Below, in pieces: positions 26,648 to 34,153 of a stretch of DNA of 64,000 nt; the stretch's first letter is position 1; the number at the start of each line of letters is the position of its first letter. The stretch lies in assembly GCF_002795245.1 (NCBI RefSeq), contig NZ_PGVG01000023.1, positions 53,764 through 117,763 on the forward strand, given 5' to 3'. Below the pieces are notes generated by a model. It had not been told where the DNA came from and ran no database searches. It worked only from the letters and a program-made list of their open reading frames with translations. The position numbers and the translations under genes were made by a program. This stretch comes from Bradyrhizobium forestalis (lineage in GTDB: Bacteria > Pseudomonadota > Alphaproteobacteria > Rhizobiales > Xanthobacteraceae).

Positions 26648-27385
26648 ATGAACAAGGTCTATCCCGACGCCAAGTCGGCGCTCGACGGCATTCTAAAAGA
26701 CAACATGATGATCATGTCGGGCGGCTTCGGCCTCTGCGGCATTGCCGAGGAGCTATCGGACGCGATCCGGGAGTCCGGCGTCAAGGGCTTGACGGTGGTC
26801 TCCAACAATGCCGGCGTCGACGGTATCGGCCTCAGCCGCCTTCTCGAAACCCGCCAGATCAAGAAGATGATCTCGTCCTATGTCGGCGAGAACAAGCTGT
26901 TCGCCCAGCAATTCCTTGCCGGCGAGCTGGAACTTGAATTCAACCCGCAGGGCACGCTGGCCGAGCGCATCCGCGCCGGCGGCGCCGGCATCCCGGCTTT
27001 CTACACCAAGACCGGCGTCGGCACGCTGATCGCCGAAGGCAAGGAAGTGAAGGAGTTCGACGGCGAGAAGTACCTGATGGAGCGCGGCCTGTTCGCCGAC
27101 CTCGCCATCGTGCATGCCTGGAAGGGCGACACCGCCGGCAACCTCATCTACCGCAAGACCGCCCGTAATTTTAACCCGATGATGGCGACCGCCGCGAAGA
27201 TCACGGTGGCCGAGGTCGAGCATCTGGTTCCGGCCGGTGAACTCAATCCCGACCACATCCACACCCCCGGCATCTTCGTGAAGCGCATCGTCGAGGTCGG
27301 CACGGCCAAGAAGCGCATCGAATTCCGCAACACCCGCCCGCGTCCGACGACGGCGCCGGCGGCCGGCACTGGAGTTGAAATCTGA
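26648..27385 (+). CDS. scoA: 3-oxoacid (succinyl-CoA:acetoacetate) CoA-transferase subunit A
   Basis: 245 residues. It has the alpha-subunit CoA-transferase motif SGGFGLCGIAEELSDAI and FNPQGTLAERIRAGGAGIPAFYT. With subunit B it moves CoA from succinyl-CoA to acetoacetate, allowing ketone-body and polyhydroxybutyrate-derived carbon to be used. The last base of its TGA stop is the first base of the subunit B ATG, giving tight translational coupling. A longer in-frame reading upstream crosses the AsmA promoter region and is rejected. Confidence 0.93.
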   Translation: MNKVYPDAKSALDGILKDNMMIMSGGFGLCGIAEELSDAIRESGVKGLTVVSNNAGVDGIGLSRLLETRQIKKMISSYVGENKLFAQQFLAGELELEFNPQGTLAERIRAGGAGIPAFYTKTGVGTLIAEGKEVKEFDGEKYLMERGLFADLAIVHAWKGDTAGNLIYRKTARNFNPMMATAAKITVAEVEHLVPAGELNPDHIHTPGIFVKRIVEVGTAKKRIEFRNTRPRPTTAPAAGTGVEI

Positions 27386-28035
27386 TGGCCTGGACCCGTG
27401 AACAGATGGCCGCGCGCGCCGCGAAGGAATTGCGCGACGGCTATTACGTCAATCTCGGCATCGGCATCCCGACGCTGGTCTCGAACTACATCCCTGATGG
27501 CATGGACGTCAGCCTCCAGAGCGAGAACGGCATGCTCGGCATGGGCCCGTTCCCCTATGAAGACGAGGTGGATGCGGACCTCATCAACGCCGGCAAGCAG
27601 ACCGTGAGCGAGCTGCCCTCGACCTCGTACTTCTCGAGCGCGGATTCCTTCGGCATGATCCGCGGCGGCCACATGGATCTTTCGATCCTCGGCGCCATGC
27701 AGGTGGCCCAGAATGGCGATCTCGCCAACTGGATGATCCCCGGCAAGATGGTCAAGGGCATGGGCGGCGCGATGGATCTCGTCGCCGGCGTCAAGCGCGT
27801 CGTCGTGGTGATGGAGCATTCGGCCAAGGACGGCCCGAAGCTGCTGAAGAAGTGCAACCTGCCGCTGACCGGCGAGCGCGTGGTCGACATGGTCGTCACC
27901 GATCTCGCCGTCTTCACCATCGACAAGCACGGCGACGGCGGCATGGCCCTGATCGAGCTCGCCGACGGCGTCTCGCTCGACGAGGTCAAGTCCAAGACCG
28001 AAGCCGAATTCCGCGTCGCGCTGAAGAATACCTGA
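27385..28035 (+). CDS. scoB: 3-oxoacid (succinyl-CoA:acetoacetate) CoA-transferase subunit B
   Basis: 216 residues. The catalytic Glu lies in SENGMLGMGPFP, where the family forms a glutamyl-CoA thioester. Other matches are GIGIPTLVSNYIP and GGAMDLVAGVKRVVVVMEH. It forms a heterotetramer with subunit A. The start overlaps the scoA stop by one base. A GNAT gene follows 20 bp downstream. Confidence 0.94.
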   Translation: MAWTREQMAARAAKELRDGYYVNLGIGIPTLVSNYIPDGMDVSLQSENGMLGMGPFPYEDEVDADLINAGKQTVSELPSTSYFSSADSFGMIRGGHMDLSILGAMQVAQNGDLANWMIPGKMVKGMGGAMDLVAGVKRVVVVMEHSAKDGPKLLKKCNLPLTGERVVDMVVTDLAVFTIDKHGDGGMALIELADGVSLDEVKSKTEAEFRVALKNT

Positions 28036-28055
28036 GGCTTTGCAATGGGGCGCGC

Positions 28056-28691
28056 ATGACAATACGGTCTGCGCGTTCCGAAGACGCCGGTTTCATCGTA
28101 CAAACCATCCTGTCGTCGCAGCGCGGCTACCGCTCGCGCGGCTGGTTCGACGTCGCGCTTGGCTGGCCCGAAGCACAGTGCCGCGATTTCATCGCGCGCA
28201 TCGCGGTCGCCCGCACCGTGTCGATGTGGCACGTCTCGCAATTCCTGGTCGCCGAGGTCGATGGCAGGCCGGCGGCGGCGCTCTGTGCCTTGCCGGCGGC
28301 GGGCACGGGGCCTGCGGCCTGGCACGCGATCGAGGAAGTCGCCACTGCGACCGGGCTCGCTCGGCCGGAGCTGGACACCATCCGCCAACGCGGCGCCTAT
28401 TCGCGCGCCTGCTGGGTTCAGGGCGGCGAGGGCGACTGGATGATCGAGTATGTCGCGACCGACCCCGCATATCGCGGCCGCGGGCTGGTGCAGGCGCTGA
28501 TTGTCCACGCACTTGAGAAGGGACGGTCGGCCGGATTTGCGCGGGCGACGATATCGTTCCTGATCGGTAACGATGCGGCCGAGCGCGCCTACGCCAAGGC
28601 CGGGTTTGTCTTTGCCGAGGAGAAGCGTGATCCGGCCTTCGAGGCGATCATCGGCGCGCCCGGTTTTCGAATGTTCGCGCGCACGATTTGA
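28056..28691 (+). CDS. GNAT-family N-acetyltransferase
   Basis: 211 residues. The acetyl-CoA-binding motif A is visible as VATDPAYRGRGLVQALIVHALEKG (R-G-x-G-L), followed by AERAYAKAGFVF, the usual motif B. An unusually long N-terminal half (about 120 residues) precedes the motif. It presumably acetylates an amine; the substrate is unknown. It lies 20 bp after scoB and may be cotranscribed, though no functional link is obvious. A family A repeat follows. Confidence 0.85.
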   Translation: MTIRSARSEDAGFIVQTILSSQRGYRSRGWFDVALGWPEAQCRDFIARIAVARTVSMWHVSQFLVAEVDGRPAAALCALPAAGTGPAAWHAIEEVATATGLARPELDTIRQRGAYSRACWVQGGEGDWMIEYVATDPAYRGRGLVQALIVHALEKGRSAGFARATISFLIGNDAAERAYAKAGFVFAEEKRDPAFEAIIGAPGFRMFARTI

Positions 28692-28717
28692 GCGCGCCTA
28701 GTCGCCGCATCCGACAG

Positions 28718-28820
28718 TGTCATGCCCCGCTTTAGGCGGGGCATCCAGTACGCCGCGGCATCTCGATTCGATCACCGCCGCCCCGGAGTACTGGATCGCC
28801 CGCCTTCGCGGGCAATGACA
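28718..28820. repeat. family A palindromic repeat, copy 1 (103 bp)
   Basis: It begins TGTCATGCCCCGC and ends GCGGGCAATGACA; inside, ATCCAGTAC and GTACTGGAT are paired arms. Related copies lie at 48255-48358 and 56429-56530. It follows the GNAT stop by 26 bp. Confidence 0.9.
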
Positions 28821-28835
28821 TCGAGTGTGGGGCGG

Positions 28836-29720
28836 CTACGACCTCGCCGCCCACGCCTTGCTCCATCGCGCCGATACGCTCGCCACCCAGGACGTCTCCT
28901 CGCGCACCAGGCGGAAGCCGAGATTGGCAGGCGGCACGCCTTGGGCACAGCCGCCGGCGCGGGCGTCGCGGATGAAATCGGTGACATAGGCGCGGTGGGC
29001 GCCCTCGGCGACACGCACGCCGCAGTTCACGGTCGGGCGGCCGACATTGCCGGTGTCGTCGACGCGCGAGCGCACGAAGCAGGTCGTGGTCCACTCCCAG
29101 ACGTTGCCGGCGAGATCCTCGACGCCATGCTCGTTCGGGCCGAACTTGCCGAACGGATAGGCGGTGGTGTCGGCGAGGTCGCGTTCGGATTCACGCTCGT
29201 AGCGGCTGATCCAGCGCTTCGAAGGATCGTTGGCATCGACCGCGACACCATCGTCCTTAAATCTGGAGCCGGCGGCGAAGGCCCATTCCTCGTCACTCGG
29301 CAGGCGGTAATGGTGGCCGGTCTTGCGCGACAGCCAGCCTGCATAGGCCTCGGCATCGTGCCAGCTCACCTGCACTGCGGGGCGATCGGGGGCGATCGCC
29401 ACGTCGCGATCGAGCGCGCGGCAGGCGCCGTCTCGCACGCAGGCCTGATAATCGGATGAGGCGACCTGATTTCGCATGATGTGCAGCGGCCGGTCCATCC
29501 GAATGGTGCGCAGCGGCGCTTCCGCCTGCCGCCCGCCGCGGGTGAAGTCGCCGGCTTCACGATATGAGAAGCTGCCGGCGGCGACTTCGATCATCGCCGG
29601 CTCACCTCCCGCGTGGCGCGTCGCCATCTCCGAAACCAGAGGCGCGACCGCCAGCGGTCCCGCAAGCCCGGCCGCGCAGGCGAGTGCCAGTTTGAGCTTG
29701 AATGCGATCAGCACGGTCAT
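28836..29720 (-). CDS. nirV: NirV, formylglycine-generating-enzyme-like protein of the nirK locus
   Basis: 294 residues. A hydrophobic N-terminus (LALACAAGLAGPLAVAPLV) can act as signal or anchor; the rest is a FGE/SUMF1-type fold, with YRLPSDEEWAFAAGSR, DLAGNVWEWTTT and NLGFRLVREE. It lies directly behind nirK on the same strand, as nirV does in many denitrifiers. The Cys pair that binds copper in true formylglycine enzymes is not evident, so that catalysis is doubtful. Its role in nitrite reductase maturation is not settled. An intrinsic terminator lies between nirK and nirV. Confidence 0.88.
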   Translation of the reverse strand: MTVLIAFKLKLALACAAGLAGPLAVAPLVSEMATRHAGGEPAMIEVAAGSFSYREAGDFTRGGRQAEAPLRTIRMDRPLHIMRNQVASSDYQACVRDGACRALDRDVAIAPDRPAVQVSWHDAEAYAGWLSRKTGHHYRLPSDEEWAFAAGSRFKDDGVAVDANDPSKRWISRYERESERDLADTTAYPFGKFGPNEHGVEDLAGNVWEWTTTCFVRSRVDDTGNVGRPTVNCGVRVAEGAHRAYVTDFIRDARAGGCAQGVPPANLGFRLVREETSWVASVSARWSKAWAARS

Positions 29721-29729
29721 TCCCCGAAG

Positions 29730-29760
29730 AAAGAAAAAGGGGCCGGTGATGACCGGCCCC
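29730..29760 (-). terminator. intrinsic terminator between nirK and nirV
   Basis: The arms GGGGCCGGT and ACCGGCCCC (29739-29760) form a perfect 9-bp stem with a GATG loop. On the minus strand TTTTTCTTTC follows. It begins 10 bp after the nirK stop and ends 10 bp before the nirV start. Confidence 0.9.
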
Positions 29761-29769
29761 TCGTCGCGT

Positions 29770-30876
29770 TTAGTTGGTGCCGGCAGGCGGTATTTCTGCA
29801 GGCACCTTCACCTGGGTCATCAGATCGTCGTTCCACTTGCCTTCGACCTTGAAGTGCGCGGTGGCGCCGAGATCGGCCGCCTCGATCAGATTATGCGTGA
29901 CATAGGCGTAGATGCCGGGTTGCTGGAATTTGTACAGCGCAGCTCCCGCCGAACCGCCGCGGATGAACCAGGTCTCGAGCCCGACCTCAGGTGCATTGCC
30001 GAACTTTCCGGTCTCCCAGACATAGTCGCCATGGCCGCCGATCAGATGCGGACGGCTGTCGCGATTGGCCTGGGAGTGCACGATCAGCACGTTCTCGCCG
30101 ACATTGGCGGTCAGCGCATTCTTGCCGGTGAGTGCGCCGACCTTGCCGTTGAACACGACATGGGTGGGAGTCAGCTTCTTCATCACCTCTTCCGTGTCGG
30201 TGAAGGCCTCGCCCGGCGAGTCGTAGGACTTGAAATTGCCCTTCTCGTCACGCGGCACGTACATGTCCTGCTCGCCGATATAGTAGACCTTGTCGTACTT
30301 CAGCGCGTGGCCCTTGCCGTCGTTCAGTCCCTCGCGCGGCAGCACCATCACGGCGCCGTTCATGCCGGAGACGACGTGCCAGGGGATCATCGGGCCGCCC
30401 GGCGCGCAGTGATAGACGAACACGCCGGTCTTGGTCGCCTTCCAGCGCAACACGACCTGTTCGCCGGGATTGATCAAAGTGAGCGCGCCGCCGCCGAGCG
30501 CACCGGTCGCGGAATGGAAGTCGATGTTGTGCGGCATGGTGTTGGTCGCGGGATTGACCAGCGTCGTCTCGACGTAGTCGCCCTCATGCACGACCATGAG
30601 CGGGCCCGGCATCGAGCCGTTGAAGGTCATGGCCTGGAAGGTGGTGCCCTTCTCGTCGATGACGACCTTCTTCTCCTCGATCGTGAGCTTGAACTCGATG
30701 ATCTTGGGGCCCTGCGTCGTGGCCTGCTCGTGCGCATGCACGAAGGGCGGAGCGACCAGCTCTACCTTCTGACGCGGCAGCTTGAGATCGCTGGCGGCGA
30801 AAGCCGGCGTCGCCAACATCAGGGCGGTCGCGGCGGCGCTGATCAATGCGGCTCTGCGGGTCAACATCGGAAGCAT
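29770..30876 (-). CDS. nirK: copper-containing nitrite reductase (NO-forming)
   Basis: 368 residues. It reduces nitrite to nitric oxide in the periplasm during denitrification. The N-terminus has a twin-arginine signal (TRRAALISAAATALMLATPAFA). Two cupredoxin domains follow. Copper ligands are in place: PHNIDFH (type 1 His, catalytic Asp, type 2 His), VYHCAPGG (type 2 His, type 1 Cys), IPWHVVSGMNG (type 1 His and Met), and the HLIGGHGD region. A TTG-N8-CAA box is centred about 66 bp before the start. ATG 30876 or 30867 may be used. nirV lies downstream. Confidence 0.97.
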   Translation of the reverse strand: MLPMLTRRAALISAAATALMLATPAFAASDLKLPRQKVELVAPPFVHAHEQATTQGPKIIEFKLTIEEKKVVIDEKGTTFQAMTFNGSMPGPLMVVHEGDYVETTLVNPATNTMPHNIDFHSATGALGGGALTLINPGEQVVLRWKATKTGVFVYHCAPGGPMIPWHVVSGMNGAVMVLPREGLNDGKGHALKYDKVYYIGEQDMYVPRDEKGNFKSYDSPGEAFTDTEEVMKKLTPTHVVFNGKVGALTGKNALTANVGENVLIVHSQANRDSRPHLIGGHGDYVWETGKFGNAPEVGLETWFIRGGSAGAALYKFQQPGIYAYVTHNLIEAADLGATAHFKVEGKWNDDLMTQVKVPAEIPPAGTN

Positions 30877-30935
30877 CCTTCATGTGAAAAGGTTTTGATG
30901 ACGGATGCAGTGTGCGCCGATCGCGGCAAGCGTGT

Positions 30936-30949
30936 TTGCGCTGCGACAA
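30936..30949 (-). promoter_or_regulatory. FixK/NnrR-type box upstream of nirK
   Basis: On the minus strand it reads TTGTCGCAGCGCAA; on the plus strand TTGCGCTGCGACAA. It fits the TTG-N8-CAA form bound by Crp/Fnr regulators and has one imperfect half. Its centre is about 66 bp before the nirK start, suitable for class II activation with a short leader. Confidence 0.75.
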
Positions 30950-31142
30950 GCTTTTGCCGCGTTTCCAACTCCGCAACAGTACTTAGGTGCCTCAACGTAG
31001 CAGGATGGGTGCCATCACGTTGATTGCCGCGCGTGAGCGCAACGGTATCGGCGCTCAGCGGCAACTCGTTTGCATCTTCAAAGTTGGATGATCTACTCGC
31101 CCGGCACCTATGCGCCGAATCGAAGCCTTGTCGAAATCGAGG

Positions 31143-31343
31143 TTAGAGCAGATGCACGGCAAGCCAGACCGTTCCCCAGATCGCCAGCGCCAGCACGACG
31201 AAGACGGCGATCGCTGCGGCCAGGGCGCGCACCACGCCGGCGGCGGCTGGCGTGGCCGGGGCCGGCCGGAAGTCGTCGAAACGCGGGATGTGGCCGCGGA
31301 CGTCGGGCAGGGAGAGAATGAGTTCGAGTGCGAGAAGCCTCAT
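31143..31343 (-). CDS. small single-helix membrane protein
   Basis: A 66-residue protein, MRLLALELILSLPDVRGHIP onward. The C-terminal third is one hydrophobic helix (LAAAIAVFVVLALAIWGTVWLAV). No family was recognised. It diverges from hemN and shares the perfect TTGC-N6-GCAA box at 31407-31420, centred about 70 bp from its start, so it is probably induced at low oxygen. A role near respiratory complexes or heme delivery is only a guess. Confidence 0.65.
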   Translation of the reverse strand: MRLLALELILSLPDVRGHIPRFDDFRPAPATPAAAGVVRALAAAIAVFVVLALAIWGTVWLAVHLL

Positions 31344-31406
31344 GGCAAACGCTCCGGATGGCCGCGCGAATTATTCTCATCATGGTCGGGAACCGATCGC
31401 CGCGCT

Positions 31407-31420
31407 TTGCGCGAGCGCAA
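31407..31420. promoter_or_regulatory. FixK2-type box shared by hemN and a small membrane protein
   Basis: TTGCGCGAGCGCAA: five-base arms TTGCG and CGCAA around CGAG. It matches TTG(A/C)-N6-(T/G)CAA, the FixK2 consensus I know from Bradyrhizobium. The centre is about 70 bp from the start at 31343 and 96 bp from hemN. Confidence 0.8.
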
Positions 31421-31509
31421 AGTCGCTTCCGCGCATCCGGGTTAATTGAACTCATTCCCTGATTTGCCGCGATGTCTGCGCGCGGCGGAAATTTACGAAT
31501 GGGTAAGAT

Positions 31510-32862
31510 ATGAGAGCTGATCTTGCGGCGATCTACGGCGAGGAACGTCTGCCACGCTACACCAGCTATCCGACCGCACCGCACTTTACGCCCGCGATCG
31601 GACCGGACACATATGCCCGGTGGCTGGCGGAGCTGCCGCCGGGCGCGAGCGCGTCGCTTTATCTGCACGTGCCGTTCTGCCGCGAGATGTGCTGGTACTG
31701 CGGCTGCCACACCCAGATCGTCCGCCGCGACGAGCTCATTGCCGGTTATCAACGCACGCTCCGCAGCGAGATCGCGCTCGCTGCCGAAACCATCGGCCGC
31801 CGCATCAAGGTCGAGCACATCCATTTCGGCGGCGGTACGCCGACGATCATGGCGCCGGAGGCTTTTGCCGAACTGATGGCGACGATGCGCCAGAACTTCT
31901 TCGTGCTGCCTTCGGCCGAAATCGCCGTCGAGATCGATCCCCGCACATTGACCGTGGACATGGTCGAGGCCATGCGGCTCTCGGGCGTCAACCGCGCGAG
32001 CCTCGGCGTGCAGAGCTTCGATCCCGTGGTGCAGCGGGCAATCAATCGCGTGCAGAGTTTCGAGCAGACGGCCTCCGTGGTCGACATGCTCCGCCATGCC
32101 GGGATCGAGGGCATCAATTTCGACCTGATCTACGGGTTGCCGCACCAGACTGTCGCGTCGTGCCTGGACACCGTGCGGCGCAGCCTCGCGCTCGCGCCCA
32201 ATCGTTTTTCGGTGTTCGGCTATGCTCATGTGCCTGATTTCAAGAAGCACCAGCGCATGATCAACGAGGCCGTGCTGCCCGACGGCCTTGCCCGCCACGA
32301 CCAGGCCTGCGCGATCGCGAATGCCCTGAAGGAGGCAGGTTACGTGCAGATCGGGCTCGATCATTTCGCGCGCCCCGACGATGCCATGGCCGTGGCGTTC
32401 GAGCAGGGAACGCTGCGGCGCAATTTTCAGGGCTACACCACCGACAAGTGTGAAGTCCTGCTCGGCTTCGGTGCGAGCGCGATCGGACATCTGCCGCAGG
32501 GCTACGTCCAGAACGAGGTGCAGATCGGCGCCTATGCGCAGAGCATCGCCGCCGGCCGCCTCGCCACCGCGAAGGGCTATGGGCTTACTGACGACGACCG
32601 GCTGCGCGCCGACATCATCGAACGCATCATGTGCGAGTTCAGTGCCGATCTCGGCGACATCTGCGCGCGCCATGGCGCAGAGGCCGGCGCGATGTTGAAA
32701 TCGGCGGCGCGTCTGAAGCCGCTGATCTCCGACGGCGTCGTGAGGTTGGACGGCGATCGGCTCGCGGTCGCCAAGGACTCGCGCTTTCTGGTGCGCAGCG
32801 TCGCAGCCGCGTTCGATGCGCATCTGGATCCGGACAAGCAGCTGCATAGTCGGGCGGTTTAG
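31510..32862 (+). CDS. hemN: oxygen-independent coproporphyrinogen III dehydrogenase
   Basis: 450 residues, a radical SAM enzyme that decarboxylates coproporphyrinogen III to protoporphyrinogen IX without oxygen, supplying heme under anoxia. The iron-sulfur motif CREMCWYCGC is present (CxxxCxxC), with FGGGTPT after it and the HemN-type N-terminus YTSYPTAPHF. It is full length for true HemN, not the shorter HemW. A FixK2-type box lies upstream. Its place next to nirK and nnrR fits the hemN2-type gene of Bradyrhizobium. Confidence 0.96.
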   Translation: MRADLAAIYGEERLPRYTSYPTAPHFTPAIGPDTYARWLAELPPGASASLYLHVPFCREMCWYCGCHTQIVRRDELIAGYQRTLRSEIALAAETIGRRIKVEHIHFGGGTPTIMAPEAFAELMATMRQNFFVLPSAEIAVEIDPRTLTVDMVEAMRLSGVNRASLGVQSFDPVVQRAINRVQSFEQTASVVDMLRHAGIEGINFDLIYGLPHQTVASCLDTVRRSLALAPNRFSVFGYAHVPDFKKHQRMINEAVLPDGLARHDQACAIANALKEAGYVQIGLDHFARPDDAMAVAFEQGTLRRNFQGYTTDKCEVLLGFGASAIGHLPQGYVQNEVQIGAYAQSIAAGRLATAKGYGLTDDDRLRADIIERIMCEFSADLGDICARHGAEAGAMLKSAARLKPLISDGVVRLDGDRLAVAKDSRFLVRSVAAAFDAHLDPDKQLHSRAV

Positions 32863-32879
32863 AGCCACCCTCTCTCCGG

Positions 32880-32916
32880 CATTCCGGGCTCGCGCCAAGA
32901 GGCGCGCCCCGGAATG
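32880..32916. repeat. CATTCCGGG hairpin repeat behind hemN
   Basis: The arms CATTCCGGG and CCCGGAATG, with inner arms CGCGCC and GGCGCG, lie 18 bp after the hemN stop. The same outer arms bound a longer element at 51700-51798. It may serve as the hemN 3' end. Confidence 0.7.
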
Positions 32917-32940
32917 ACGAGCTGAGGAACTGGCAGCAGC

Positions 32941-32954
32941 TTGCGCTTCAACAA
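32941..32954 (+). promoter_or_regulatory. TTG-N8-CAA box upstream of the DUF1858 gene
   Basis: TTGCGCTTCAACAA has the form TTGC-N6-ACAA, the same asymmetric half-sites as the nirK box read on the plus strand. Its centre is about 55 bp before ATG 33003. Confidence 0.55.
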
Positions 32955-33002
32955 AGAGACTTCCGCCCGCGCCGCTATCGTCAATTCGGAACGGAGTTGT
33001 CC

Positions 33003-33200
33003 ATGCCCTTCCGATCCGATGATTTGGTCGATGACATCATGCGCACGGCGCCGCACACGATCCGCGTGTTTCTCGCCTTCAGGATGGCTTGTGTCGGCTG
33101 TCCGATCGCGATCTTCCACACCGTGGATGACGCCTGCCGCGAGCATGGCATCGATCGCGAGAAATTCCTCGCTGCACTGAGCGATTGCGTGCCGGCGTGA
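33003..33200 (+). CDS. DUF1858 (ScdA N-terminal-like) small Cys protein
   Basis: A 65-residue protein. The core FLAFRMACVGCPIAIFHTVDDAC matches the DUF1858 fold, in which the CxxC-like pair (CVGC) and a further Cys may bind a metal or take part in redox chemistry. Related domains occur at the N-terminus of ScdA/RIC-type iron-sulfur repair proteins and beside anaerobic respiration genes. It lies between hemN and nnrR, with its own TTG-N8-CAA box, so low-oxygen or nitrogen-oxide induction is likely. ATG 33003 was chosen over TTG 32997. Confidence 0.8.
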   Translation: MPFRSDDLVDDIMRTAPHTIRVFLAFRMACVGCPIAIFHTVDDACREHGIDREKFLAALSDCVPA

Positions 33201-33313
33201 CGCGGTCTGGAATTTGCGCGGGTGCGCGCGAATTCCCGGATGAGGGAGCGCTTTCGCCGTAAGCGGAAGCACCCCTCACCCCTATCTTGAGCGGAGATAT
33301 CCTGGTGCGGCTC

Positions 33314-34024
33314 TCACGTCGCGCCGCCGTCGGCGCTCCGCTCCGCCAGCACGACGATCTTGTGCGGCTCGCGCAGGATGATGCGCTGCCGGCCGCTCTC
33401 GACGAGGCCTTGGCTCTCCCAGCCGCTCAGGATGCGGCTGACCGTGTGCAGCGTGGTGCCGGTCATCTGCGCGATGTCCTGGCGGCTGATCGGGAAATCG
33501 ATCTCGATGCCGTGGTCGAGCTTCTTGCCGGATTGCTTGGCGAGGCGCAGCAGCGCGTGCGCGACGCGTTGCTCGACCTGCTGGGTCGACATTTCCAGGA
33601 TGCGGGTGTGACTCTCCTGAAGCCGCGTGCCGACGGTCTGGAGCGTGTTGGCGGCAAGCGCCGGAAACCGATCGATCAACCGCGGCCAGGCCGAGGTCGG
33701 CCAGATCAGCACGACGCTGTCATCGACCGCCATCGCCGTCGCCGGATACCGCGTGGCTCCGATCGCCATCGCGAGCCCGAATGTTTCGCCGGGCGCGACA
33801 TAGCGCACCACGATCTGCTCGCCGGTCGGCGTGGTCTTGGCCGCGCGGACATGGCCGTGCAGCAGCAGGAAGAAGGACTGCGCGTCCGCCCCCTGCTCGA
33901 AGATGGCACTGTTCTTGGGGTAGCGCGCCGAGCGGGCCTCACGCAGGATCTCGTCCAGAGCTTCCGGTGTCACCCCCGCAAACAGCGGCAAATGCGCAAC
34001 CAGCGATGTGTCGACCTTGGCCAT
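33314..34024 (-). CDS. nnrR: Crp/Fnr-family regulator of denitrification, NnrR type
   Basis: 236 residues. It has an N-terminal cyclic-nucleotide-type beta-roll, a dimer helix (about 125-145) and a C-terminal helix-turn-helix ISRQDIAQMTGTTLHTVSRIL. It lacks the N-terminal Cys cluster of oxygen-sensing Fnr; in fact no Cys is seen. The recognition helix reads H-TVSR in place of the E-xxSR of Fnr, as in NnrR/NNR-type proteins. It diverges from nnrS and shares a perfect box. It probably activates nirK, nor and nnrS in response to nitric oxide. ATG 34024 starts the homology; the frame beyond it is spurious. Confidence 0.9.
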   Translation of the reverse strand: MAKVDTSLVAHLPLFAGVTPEALDEILREARSARYPKNSAIFEQGADAQSFFLLLHGHVRAAKTTPTGEQIVVRYVAPGETFGLAMAIGATRYPATAMAVDDSVVLIWPTSAWPRLIDRFPALAANTLQTVGTRLQESHTRILEMSTQQVEQRVAHALLRLAKQSGKKLDHGIEIDFPISRQDIAQMTGTTLHTVSRILSGWESQGLVESGRQRIILREPHKIVVLAERSADGGAT

Positions 34025-34076
34025 TCTGCCTCCTTGACGCTCGGGAGTGTGATGGCACCTGCAATCGTCAGGTAGT

Positions 34077-34090
34077 TTGCGATAGCGCAA
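34077..34090. promoter_or_regulatory. FixK2-type box shared by nnrR and nnrS
   Basis: TTGCGATAGCGCAA: perfect TTGCG and CGCAA arms. The centre is about 60 bp from the nnrR start and 70 bp from the nnrS start. It fits the known cascade in which FixK2 turns on nnrR. Confidence 0.82.
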
Positions 34091-34153
34091 AACGGGCCGG
34101 CCGGGTGGCAGTATTTTTCCAAATGACGGTCTGAATTCATTGGAGTTGACCCC

